A DNA stretch of 6,628 nucleotides from Bacillota bacterium (GCA_003501335.1 DNPQ01000478.1:1-6628), one strand, 5' to 3'. Positions 1 to 5,587 are shown, numbered from the stretch's first letter. Numbers and translations are program-made. Notes: generated by a model not told the origin, from the sequence alone.

Positions 1-295
1 GGAGCAATTAGTAGATCGGAAGGACCTTTTTGTATCCGAGAAGGAGCAATTAGTACATCGGAGGGACCTTTTTGTATCCGGGAAGGAGCAATTAGTACCT
101 CAGAAGGAGCTTTTTCTATCCTGGAGGGAGCAATTAGTAGATCGGAAGGACCTTGTTTCTATTCTGGAAGGCTCTTTTGGTACATCAGAAGAGCTTCTTT
201 GTATCCGGGAAGGAACATTTAGTACTTCGGAAGGACTTGTTTCTATCCTGGAAGGGGTTCTTAGTACTTCAGATGGATTTAGTGTTTTCCGTGAC
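1..295. repeat. Tandem 42-bp repeat array, about 7 copies (each 2 x 21 bp)
   Basis: Units begin at 1, 43, 85, 127, 170, 212 and 254. All are 42 bp except the fourth, which is 43 bp. Each unit splits into two related 21-bp halves, of the type GGAGCAATTAGTACATCGGAA-like followed by GGACC(T)5GTATCCGGGAA-like, sharing GGA at the start, GTA near the middle and TCGGAA/CCGGGAA at the end. Copies 1-4 are close to one another and copies 5-7 are more diverged. The window starts exactly at a unit boundary, so the array probably continues to the left. With 21-bp periodicity the reading frame is preserved: on the plus strand, frame 1 gives heptads such as GAISTSE-GPFCIRE until the 43-bp unit shifts it. 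A related frame on the minus strand gives heptads such as PSRIETS-PSEVLNV. No start codon with a ribosome binding site is visible, so I cannot say whether the array is translated. Confidence 0.9.
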
Positions 296-378
296 GGTAG
301 ATTTAAGAGAAATCTTAATGACGTTGCATAGGCACAGAGAATGCCTGAAGTTCCGCCGTTAAAATCCGTGTAATCCGG

Positions 379-585
379 CGTCTTTTGAAAAAAGGCGATT
401 CATCCTGAAAATCTTGGTTAGCGCTTCATTTTTTTTGGCCCTTTTGCCCCTCATCGCCCTCATCGATTTTTTCCGCAGCTACATGGCACATTTATGAAAT
501 TTTTGTTTTTGGGAAAAAGATTAAAATACCTGGTAGAAAGGTTTATGAGGGCGATGAGGGGGAGGCGGGCGTAAAAAAATGAAAA
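379..585. repeat. Hairpin-forming repeat element, copy A
   Basis: The copy opens with a small hairpin at 379-397 (CGTCTTTT, loop GAA, AAAAGGCG with one G-T pair), followed by an 'ATCCTGAAAATCTTGG' motif. A perfect 17-bp inverted repeat follows: 447-463 (CCCCTCATCGCCCTCAT) pairs with 545-561. The arms contain a 9-bp direct repetition (CTCATCGCC) and flank an 81-bp AT-rich loop. The copy ends in an A-rich tract around 572-585. Its order of parts matches copy B: small hairpin, AATCCTG-type motif, T-tract, pyrimidine-rich arm with 9-bp periodicity, CGATTTTT, CCTGGTA(A)GAAAG, complementary arm, A-tract. It has no coding potential. It looks like a palindromic interspersed element or a structured RNA; the function is unknown. 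Confidence 0.7.
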
Positions 586-757
586 GGCCGTCTTTTTCAA
601 AGACGCTTAATCCTGTGAATCCTGGTCGGGTTTTTTGTTTTTTAGCCAACATGGGCCACATAGCCCACATCGATTTTTAAAAGCCCTGGTAAGAAAGTTT
701 TATGTTGGGTATGTTGGGTATGTGGGCATAAAAATAAAAAAGGGATTGTTTTTATAA
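586..757. repeat. Hairpin-forming repeat element, copy B (tandem to copy A)
   Basis: This copy begins with a perfect 7-bp hairpin at 589-605 (CGTCTTT, loop TTC, AAAGACG). It continues with CTTAATCCTGTGAATCCTGG, in which AATCCTGTG is repeated with 9-bp period. The left arm (645-670) and right arm (702-727) form an imperfect 26-bp inverted repeat with 19 of 26 positions complementary. The right arm is itself a 9-bp tandem repeat (ATGTTGGGT, ATGTTGGGT, ATGTGGGC). The central segment CCCTGGTAAGAAAGTTTTATG matches CCTGGTAGAAAGGTTTATG in copy A, showing the two are diverged tandem duplicates even though the arm sequences differ. Arms that differ between copies yet remain self-complementary suggest selection on, or generation by, the folded structure. 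Confidence 0.7.
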
Positions 758-829
758 ATGACCCGTCGGTTTTCATTCTTTTAAAACCTCTGGGAATCAC
801 CTAGCTAATCATTTATGTGGGGGTTTTTT

Positions 830-1264
830 TCAGCCGGAAAGTATTTTGATCATTCCGGCCATCGCTGGTTTCGTTCCAAAAACCGTTCCTATTATTCCGA
901 CTATCACTGATTTCGTTTCAGGGATCATTTCTGCTATTTCGGCGGTCGCTGATTTTATTTCGGAAAACATTTTGATCATTCCAGCTATCATTGGTTTCAT
1001 GCCGGAAATTAGTTTTCTCTTTTCATTGGCCATTGCTCTTATTCTGGAATTCGGTTCCATCATCCCTACCGTCACTGATTCCATTTCAGAAATTGTTTCT
1101 GTAAGTTCAGTGGTTCCCGATTGGATTTTAGAAAACGTTTCCGTTATTTTCAAGATTTTTGATTTCTTTCCGGAAAATGTTTTTATCATTTCAGTGATTA
1201 CTGATTTCATTTCAAAAGACATTGCCATGGTTCCGGGAACCGTTGTTAAAATCCTGAAAGTCAC
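830..1264 (-). CDS. Possible heptad-repeat (coiled-coil-like) small protein
   Basis: The minus strand of the repeat array reads as a 144-residue frame from a GTG at 1262-1264. The product is almost entirely seven-residue repeats, for example MKSVITE-MIKTFSG, MKPMIAG-MIKMFSE and IKSATAE-IAEMIPE. Met, Ile or Leu recurs at the first position of most heptads and a second hydrophobic residue three to four places later. Lys, Glu and Ser fill the remaining positions. This is the pattern expected of an amphipathic helix or coiled coil. There is no signal peptide, no other domain and only a weak purine stretch upstream of the GTG. The opposite strand is also open (plus strand, about 804-1301) but reads as an unusually Ile/Phe/Val-rich peptide, so I prefer the minus strand. 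I do not recognise a family, and the frame may be only a by-product of a repeat lacking stop codons. Confidence 0.25.
   Translation of the reverse strand: MTFRILTTVPGTMAMSFEMKSVITEMIKTFSGKKSKILKITETFSKIQSGTTELTETISEMESVTVGMMEPNSRIRAMANEKRKLISGMKPMIAGMIKMFSEIKSATAEIAEMIPETKSVIVGIIGTVFGTKPAMAGMIKILSG
834..1257. repeat. Second tandem 42-bp repeat array, 10 copies (each 2 x 21 bp)
   Basis: Units start at 834, 876, 918, 960, 1002, 1044, 1086, 1128, 1170 and 1212 with no length variation. A typical unit reads TCGGAAAACATTTTGATCATT followed by CCAGCTATCATTGGTTTCATG. The halves are 21 bp and share a TCCGG/TCAG-type start and an ATT/GTT-type end. Copies are strongly diverged in sequence but the period is strict, and no stop codon occurs in one frame on each strand across the whole array. 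The period and half-unit structure equal those of the array at 1-295 although the sequences are only distantly alike (shared TCGGAA core). The strict multiple of three suggests past or present coding of a seven-residue peptide repeat. Confidence 0.9.
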
Positions 1265-1662
1265 AAGATTCTTTCAAAGCGACTTAAATGGTTATGAATA
1301 ATATTGAGTTTTTAACTTTGTGAAATTCGGTGCTTTTTTGGACCAGTTTTTTTGTTCAAATTTAGCAAAAGTGGTCGAAAGGACATAAGACGTCCATTGT
1401 ATTTATTATAATTAGATGAACTATCTGAAGACAAGGTAATGAATTTGAAATTTTTATAACTTTAATTGGGTTTATCAGGGGATTTATTTGGAAGATACCC
1501 AGGATTTTATGAACCCTGAGCGAATTAATTAGAAATGAGCAAACTAAAATAGCAAATGATGAATGCAATATTCGAGGAATATTAGAGCAGTAGATATAGT
1601 TATGAACCTCTTGAGCAGTGTCTTGAAATTGTTATTGTAAAGGCTCAATAAAGAGGACTCAT
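1265..1662. other. AT-rich gap without a recognisable gene
   Basis: This stretch carries frequent stops in all frames and no frame with recognisable protein similarity. A short inverted repeat GGAC-ATAAGAC-GTCC lies near 1381-1396. A TATAAT hexamer sits close to 1407 but has no convincing -35 partner. The end of the gap supplies the ribosome binding site (AAGAGG, 1651-1656) of the decayed gene that follows. Confidence 0.5.
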
Positions 1663-1914
1663 ATGGATTATAACGAATTACTCGCGAAGTACTATGCCTC
1701 ACAGAGTGAGAATCATTATTTGCGAGAAGAAGATAAACGTTTAAGGCTTCAATAGGGAATTCCTGAACAGCCAGGGATTCCTTTGGATTTTGTGCCCCAT
1801 TTGAGTGCAACGGAGCCGAAACCGCTGCCAGAAATGATGAAAACGGATTGCAATGAAGAAGAGATTCCGGATATTAATAACCTCTCAACCCCAGCGGAAA
1901 AAATCAAAGTATTG

Positions 1915-1954
1915 AACCAACCTTCTATCATGTGAAGCAAATAAAAGGTTGGTT
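1915..1954. repeat. 40-bp palindromic insertion in the TOTE relic
   Basis: Perfect 10-bp arms AACCAACCTT (1915-1924) and AAGGTTGGTT (1945-1954) enclose a 20-bp loop. The segment lies between codons for KVL and TSLF of the decayed primase. It shifts the frame by one and contains in-frame stops, and its exact removal joins TTG to ACG in frame. No target-site duplication is visible at its edges. Confidence 0.65.
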
Positions 1955-2029
1955 ACGTCGCTCTTTAAAAGCCGCGATGATGTCTATGCAAAAAGGTGGG
2001 AAAGTCAAAAGAAGGGAACTTCCGGCTAC

Positions 2030-2043
2030 ATGCTCACGCGCAT
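2030..2043. repeat. 14-bp insertion with short palindromic ends in the TOTE relic
   Basis: The sequence ATGCTCACGCGCAT has complementary 4-bp ends (ATGC/GCAT). It lies between GGC TAC and TCA CCG; removing it restores the frame as G-Y-S-P-V-C-L-N-E-W, the expected conserved run of the TOTE primase. Its exact limits depend on that homology. Confidence 0.45.
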
Positions 2044-2236
2044 TCACCGGTTTGTTTGAATGAATGGCAGCATGGATAGTGCGCTGACTGGCTGGACGAA
2101 AAAGTGATCGATGTCCATTTACGCGAGCTTGATAGTTTTGTTGCGGTATTTTGGATGAAAATAGCGGTTTTGCGATTCTCAAAACTGCCGCTTGGGATAT
2201 GTTTTCTACATTAAATAACTGGCAATCCCTTATCGG

Positions 2237-2590
2237 TTACTTGCTGATGAGTTCAATATACTGTTGAATCGGAAGCAACTCCATGTTTAATCCGGAAATT
2301 ACCTCGTCCGATACCGAACCACTGGATGCAATTTGAAATCCGGCCTTTTTAACAAACAACAGATATTCCTGGACTTTCTGCTGAATACGCTCATCCTTCA
2401 TCCGAAGCAACATACCACAATTATGGTATATTTCCAGGATGGGATTAGCGGTTTTCATAACGACTTTCATAGTTTGAAAATTATTGTCACCGGGAAATCC
2501 GGCATTTGAGATGATCATAGTATCCGGCATTTTAGCTGACTTGTTTTGCATATCAAATGTTCCATGATTCTCGATAACCGTAATCCTGGT
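2237..2590 (-). pseudogene. C-terminal fragment of a flavodoxin-like NAD(P)H-dependent oxidoreductase
   Basis: The open minus-strand frame runs from just after an in-frame TGA (2591-2593) to TAA at 2237-2239; the first ATG is at 2549-2551. It encodes TRITVIENHGTFDMQN, then DTMIISNAGFPGDNNF, NPILEIYHNCGMLLR, QQKVQEYLLFVKKAGFQIAS, SGSVSDEVISGLNM. The run 'ISN-x-GFPG..NF', 'NP(I/V)LEIY.NCG..L', 'VQEYL..VKKAG' and 'G.(V/I)S...' is the pattern I associate with the C-terminal half of iron-sulfur-flavoprotein/flavodoxin-fold reductases. In these the usual motif is ISNCGFP; here the Cys is Ala. The N-terminal FMN-binding half, including its P-loop-like segment, is missing. No ribosome binding site precedes the ATG. 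The break coincides with AATCC-type repeat sequence, and the 3' end abuts the TOTE relic, converging with it. It is very likely a truncated remnant, although a short expressed protein cannot be excluded. Confidence 0.6.
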
Positions 2591-2629
2591 TCATTCCCCC
2601 ACGTGTCCCACATAGGCCATAAATCAAGA
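2579..2629. repeat. Decayed third copy of the AATCC/9-bp-period repeat element
   Basis: CGTAATCCTGGTTCAT resembles the AATCCTGTGAATCCTGG motif of copy B. It is followed by CCCACGTGTCCCACATAGGCC, a 9-bp-period pyrimidine-rich arm like GCCACATAGCCCACAT in copy B. No complementary second arm is apparent, so this looks like half an element. It starts where homology of the oxidoreductase remnant ends. Confidence 0.35.
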
Positions 2630-2915
2630 AGCGGCTGGGGTTTGGAGGGTGGGTTATAAATATCGAGGTTGGGGAAACTTTGAAGTTTGTTTATACTTTG
2701 TATTGATATTTCCGGTTACTTTTATTATAACCAACTTCTAAATTTTGGCAATATCCTCAAAAGGGATAGTGTTGGGGAAACCAAGGATGGGATGGACTTG
2801 GGGGAGAAAATAATTGAATGTTTTTTTACGTAAGGAACAAATGAATGCCGATTTTTATTGTCCACGGCTTTCACCGGCTGAGTTCCGTTCTAGTCGTCCA
2901 GAAAGTCTTTAAGGT
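2630..2915. other. Non-coding gap with no recognisable gene
   Basis: The segment is rich in G-tracts and short direct repeats; GTTGGGGAAAC occurs twice, about 105 bp apart. A 23-codon frame at 2841-2912 begins after AAGGAA with MNADFYCPRLSPAEF and ends at TAA. It has no match I can name and is as likely to be chance or a gene scrap as a small gene. Confidence 0.5.
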
Positions 2916-2943
2916 TTGATTTAGTTTTTAAAATGAGTATAAT
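2916..2943 (+). promoter_or_regulatory. Sigma-A-like promoter for the methyltransferase gene
   Basis: TTGATT (2916-2921) and a perfect TATAAT (2938-2943) are separated by 16 bp in an AT-rich stretch. Transcription would begin near 2950, giving a leader of about 50 nt before the ribosome binding site AAAGGAG and the ATG at 3003. Confidence 0.65.
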
Positions 2944-3002
2944 TTGTTATTGGGGTTAAGGCACATTTTTTAGTGTGGGGAATTCAGAAAGGAGAACGAT
3001 GG

Positions 3003-3659
3003 ATGATAGAAAAGATGAGTGATTTTTTCACCGTTCGTGTCAATGGGTATGACAGTCATATGCTGAACGAGGTGGCCGGGTGTAAGGAAGGATATCAGAA
3101 AATGGCTGATTTGCTGCCGGGGACAGTCGTTAATCTTTTAGACCTTGGCTGCGGAACCGGTTTAGAACTTGACGAAATATTTAAGATTCACCCCGCTATG
3201 CAAGTAACCGGTATTGACTTAACAGCAGCCATGCTGGATGTGTTAAAACAAAAGCATCCCGGCAAAGACATGACACTTATTCAGGCGAACTATTTTGATT
3301 ACGATTTTGGAACCGGGAAGTTTGATGCCGTCCTTTCTTTCCAAACGATGCACCACTTTCCGCATGCCAAGAAGATAGAACTCTATTCAAGGATTTATTC
3401 AGCGTTAAAGCCGGGTGGGAAATATATTGAATGTGATTATATGGTAATAGAACAAAAAGAGGAAGACTTTTATTTTAATGAAAACGAGCGAATCCGGAAT
3501 GAACAGAATATTCCCGCCGGGGAATTTTACCATTATGACACTCCATGTACAATTGATAATCAGTTGAAGATGCTTCGAATGGCTGAATTTGAGAAAGTTG
3601 AAATGGTATGGAGAATGGAAAATACGACCATTGTTGTTGCTGAAAAGGGAGGGAAATAG
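3003..3659 (+). CDS. Class I SAM-dependent methyltransferase
   Basis: The 218-residue product is a single Rossmann-fold methyltransferase. Motif I (SAM-binding loop) is LLDLGCGTGLELDEI at about residues 45-59. The acidic residue that usually binds the ribose hydroxyls is Asp72 in VTGIDLT, and a further acidic stretch is NYFDYDF at 96-102. Motif IV-like FDAVLSFQTMHHF lies at 107-119 and the post-motif LKPGGKYIE at 135-143. The C-terminal part has IECDYM, EFYHYDTPCT and VWRMENTT segments that probably shape the substrate pocket; the substrate cannot be read from the sequence. I choose ATG 3003 because AAAGGAG lies eight bases upstream. A GTG ten codons earlier is in frame but would place that ribosome binding site inside the gene. 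The protein looks full length and intact. It has its own promoter and stands apart from the exporter downstream. It should be a soluble cytoplasmic enzyme acting on a small molecule, which is inference. Confidence 0.92.
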   Translation: MIEKMSDFFTVRVNGYDSHMLNEVAGCKEGYQKMADLLPGTVVNLLDLGCGTGLELDEIFKIHPAMQVTGIDLTAAMLDVLKQKHPGKDMTLIQANYFDYDFGTGKFDAVLSFQTMHHFPHAKKIELYSRIYSALKPGGKYIECDYMVIEQKEEDFYFNENERIRNEQNIPAGEFYHYDTPCTIDNQLKMLRMAEFEKVEMVWRMENTTIVVAEKGGK

Positions 3660-3661
3660 GG

Positions 3662-3793
3662 TCACTTTGATTTGGCGCCCCCGTCTACCGAGCGGATTTC
3701 ATGTAAAACGATTCCAATTTGGCGGAAGTAATCGATATATTCACATGGACATAATGGGATAAAGACTTCACAGATTATTTTGGACTCGCTCAT
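3662..3793 (-). CDS. Possible small Cys-containing ORF (43 codons)
   Basis: The minus strand encodes MSESKIICEVFIPLCPCEYI then DYFRQIGIVLHEIRSVDGG and AKSK, ending at TGA 3662-3664. It lies tail to tail with the methyltransferase, only two bases from its stop. The composition is protein-like: beta-type start, a CPC motif, then amphipathic segments. The CPC after a hydrophobic strand recalls thioredoxin-like or metal-binding small proteins, but I do not recognise a family. No clear ribosome binding site precedes the ATG. A seven-codon frame upstream ends with TGA overlapping this ATG (ATGA), so the 5' part of a longer gene may have been lost by frameshift. It is either a small gene or a remnant. 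Confidence 0.3.
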   Translation of the reverse strand: MSESKIICEVFIPLCPCEYIDYFRQIGIVLHEIRSVDGGAKSK

Positions 3794-3879
3794 CCCATGG
3801 TCAATTCACTCATTGTTACAGGTTAAGGAGTTACGATATTTATTAAACAAAGTTTATTGCAACATCGAAAATTTATGAA

Positions 3880-3905
3880 GCGGAGCCTGAGGGCTCCTGC
3901 TTTTT
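3880..3905 (+). terminator. Rho-independent terminator
   Basis: GGAGCC (3882-3887), loop TGAG and GGCTCC (3892-3897) form a perfect 6-bp GC-rich stem. A flanking GC/GC pair may extend it. It is followed by CTTTTT. It lies about 220 bp after the methyltransferase stop and would insulate the exporter from upstream transcription. Confidence 0.75.
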
Positions 3906-3980
3906 ACGAGTAGATGTATCAAAACTACATAATTTACGGGAATAGTGATTTGAATGGGTTTTTGCCCGCTTATTTGGAAC

Positions 3981-4009
3981 TTTTTTTGGTGGGAAAGGAA
4001 TGATAGAAT
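3981..4009 (+). promoter_or_regulatory. Possible extended -10 promoter for the exporter gene
   Basis: TGATAGAAT at 4001-4009 fits an extended -10 (TG-N-TAGAAT). The -35 region 17 bp upstream is only a T-tract (3981-3987). Transcription would start near 4016 and produce a leader of about 60 nt. Confidence 0.35.
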
Positions 4010-4039
4010 TGAAAAGGTAATCCAAAGGGAAGGGCAACA

Positions 4040-4057
4040 ATGATTATAAGCCCCTAA
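4040..4057 (+). promoter_or_regulatory. Possible five-codon leader ORF ahead of the exporter
   Basis: ATG ATT ATA AGC CCC TAA (MIISP) follows the purine-rich AAAGGGAAGGG, about five bases before the ATG. It ends just before the exporter's own ribosome binding site AAGGAAGGA. Short leader ORFs with their own binding site occur ahead of some drug-resistance genes controlled by translational attenuation. No strong alternative hairpins are evident here, so the role is speculative. Confidence 0.25.
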
Positions 4058-4075
4058 TGAAAGGAAGGAAGCAGT

Positions 4076-5497
4076 TTGAATCCGGAAATCAGTAACACCA
4101 GAAAATGGATAACTTTGGGTATTACGTCAATAGCCACTTTTATGGGGACACTAAATAGCACTATCGTTAATGTTGCATTACCAGTGATGCCGAAGGAATT
4201 AAAGGTCCCAATCAGCATTATCCAGTGGGTGGTTTCATCCTATCTGCTTACGACAGTCCTTTTACTGCTGGTTTGGGGAAAGATTTCCGATATTTATGGT
4301 AAGAAATATATCTTCGCCATGGGTACTCTGGTGTTTGCTTTGGGCTCGGCGCTCTGCGGCTTTTCCCATACATTGGTTATGCTTACGGTTGCCCGCATTA
4401 TTCAGGCGGTCGGCACTTCAGCCATGTTTTCACTGTCAATGGCGATTGTGTCAGGGGTTTTCCCAGTAAACGAAAGAGGCAAGGCTCTTGGAGTCGTATG
4501 CACAATGGTGGCGATCGGCACGATCGCCGGCTCCAGCCTCGGAGGGATCTTGGTTAGCGCGTTTGGTTGGCCTTCCATTTTTATGGTCAATGTTCCGATT
4601 GGTATTGTCGGTTCGATTCTATCCTTTATCTTTATACCCGAAGTTTGTGAACGGCAGGAAAACAAGCCCTTTGATAGGAAGGGAGTCATTTTTTTCAGTT
4701 TAATGATTGTGTCGTTGTTTATGGGACTGCTATTGGCTCAGCAGGGGGTTTTGCCTGCTATTTACCTGGTAGGAGCAATCATCATCGCGACGGTTTGCTT
4801 AATAATGTTTGTAAAAGTGGAAGCTCGGGTGAAAAACCCTTTGCTGAACCTTGATCTGTTCCGTGAGAAAGAGTTTTCGTTCGGGCTGATCTCGGCTTAT
4901 TTCTCCTTTATTATACTCAATTCCACGATGCTGTTCATTCCCTTTTATTTACAGGATATTCTTAAATTCAGCACGCTTAAGTCAGGGCTGATCCTTGCTG
5001 TCTATCCGATTAGTATGGGCATTATCGCACCAATTAGCGGATGGCTTTCCGACCGGATAACGCACCGGCCGCTCACGGTTCTGGGGATGGCTGTTACGGC
5101 AGTTGCAATGATTTTGTTATCGATGCTGGGCCAGAAATCCTTAACGAGTGAAGTGGTAATATTGTTGGCAGTTCTTGGCAGTGGGCTGGCGATCTTCCAG
5201 TCGCCGAATAATGCCAGAGTCATGGGCAGTGTTTCACAAAATAAGCTTGGTATCGCAAGTGGTACCAACGCCTTGTTTCGTTACATCGGATTGGTTTCCG
5301 GGTCGACCTTTTCGATGATGATTTTTTCATTTTCATCGAAAATCAATATCAGTAAACTTGCCGGCGGCTTTAGTGAACGTTTGTTTATGCATGGAATTTT
5401 TATTGTTTACCTATTTGACGCGGCCTGCGCCGTGACTTCCTTGGCGTTTAGCCTGATCAGAACGGAGCGCGCCGCGACGCTGGAGAATGGAATATAG
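4076..5497 (+). CDS. DHA2-family (EmrB/QacA-type) MFS multidrug exporter
   Basis: The 473-residue protein is a proton-driven inner-membrane exporter of the 14-helix drug:H+ antiporter-2 group. Its length and dense hydrophobic segments fit 14 membrane spans. Visible family motifs are FMGTLNSTIVNVALP in helix 1 (residues 22-36), WGKISDIYGKK in the first cytoplasmic loop (motif A, 67-77), ARIIQAVGTS in helix 4 (motif B, 106-115), GTIAGSSLGG in helix 5 (motif C, 148-157) and FGWPSIFMVNVPIG (163-176). Motif C carries Ser where Pro is usual, and the helix 1 motif has Asn27 where most relatives have Asp. The start is TTG 4076: AAGGAAGGA lies seven bases upstream and an in-frame stop (4058-4060) precludes a longer frame. 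The WYL regulator begins 90 bp downstream on the same strand. Substrate range cannot be inferred; toxic organic cations or antibiotics are typical of the family. Confidence 0.92.
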   Translation: MNPEISNTRKWITLGITSIATFMGTLNSTIVNVALPVMPKELKVPISIIQWVVSSYLLTTVLLLLVWGKISDIYGKKYIFAMGTLVFALGSALCGFSHTLVMLTVARIIQAVGTSAMFSLSMAIVSGVFPVNERGKALGVVCTMVAIGTIAGSSLGGILVSAFGWPSIFMVNVPIGIVGSILSFIFIPEVCERQENKPFDRKGVIFFSLMIVSLFMGLLLAQQGVLPAIYLVGAIIIATVCLIMFVKVEARVKNPLLNLDLFREKEFSFGLISAYFSFIILNSTMLFIPFYLQDILKFSTLKSGLILAVYPISMGIIAPISGWLSDRITHRPLTVLGMAVTAVAMILLSMLGQKSLTSEVVILLAVLGSGLAIFQSPNNARVMGSVSQNKLGIASGTNALFRYIGLVSGSTFSMMIFSFSSKINISKLAGGFSERLFMHGIFIVYLFDAACAVTSLAFSLIRTERAATLENGI

Positions 5498-5587
5498 AGT
5501 GCAGACAAGTGAAAAATATGGATCATAAACGGTTTTTAAGGATACGCTTCCACTTTATTGCGTTTTGGGAGCGCGGAGGAAAGCATC

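Larger units (their letters stand above)
1663..2225 (+). pseudogene. Decayed TOTE conflict-system primase, N-terminal part
   Basis: Reading begins at an ATG six bases after AAGAGG and gives MDYNELLAKYYASQSENHYL then REEDKRLRLQ, a short coiled coil. A TAG follows at 1753-1755, then GIPEQPGIPLDF, and later STPAEKIKVL up to 1914. After a 40-bp insertion the match resumes at 1955 with TSLFKSRDDVYAKRWESQKK and GTSGY. After a 14-bp insertion it continues from 2044 as SPVCLNEWQHG, TAG (2077-2079), CADW, LDEKVIDVHLR. This series (EKI..(F)..SLF.gRdDVYAkRWEs.K.GkSGYsP.C.NEW..G.C....KC.dC....LLPL.dEVId.HLrG) is the start of the archaeo-eukaryotic-type primase domain of TOTE systems, normally fused to a helicase and nuclease. 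Residues around the second Cys pair are deleted and one expected Cys is Trp. A weak continuation in another frame (ILDENSGFAILKTAAWDM, from about 2148) may be further remnant. Catalytic primase, helicase and nuclease parts are absent. The family identification is from memory of conserved motifs. Confidence 0.72.

Noticed and set aside
1..295. CRISPR array
   Set aside because: Units are directly adjacent with no unique spacers, and internal 21-bp halves are related; this is a tandem repeat, not repeat-spacer structure.
153..362. 69-codon plus-strand frame in the first repeat array
   Set aside because: It arises inside the repeat after the 43-bp unit, has no ribosome binding site and runs into non-repeat sequence; a product of the stop-free repeat.
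1..1264. Diversity-generating retroelement or retron
   Set aside because: Repeats and hairpins are present, but no reverse transcriptase motif or template/variable repeat pair is seen in the window.
846..1301. 151-codon plus-strand frame over the second repeat array
   Set aside because: It starts at TTG within a repeat unit, lacks a ribosome binding site, and is abnormally Ile/Phe/Val-rich; the minus strand is the better, though still uncertain, candidate.
1544..2182. Three minus-strand frames of 63-88 codons across the TOTE relic
   Set aside because: They are antisense shadows; the plus strand shows ordered conserved motifs of a known family.
2841..2912. 23-codon ORF (MNADFYCPRLSPAEF...) after AAGGAA
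   Set aside because: Too short and unmatched to support as a gene; mentioned only in the gap description.
2973..3002. GTG as the methyltransferase start
   Set aside because: The strong AAAGGAG site lies between this GTG and the in-frame ATG 3003, which has ideal spacing.
4402..5268. Minus- and plus-strand frames of 71-95 codons inside the exporter gene
   Set aside because: All lie within the clearly coding DHA2 gene and show no family similarity.
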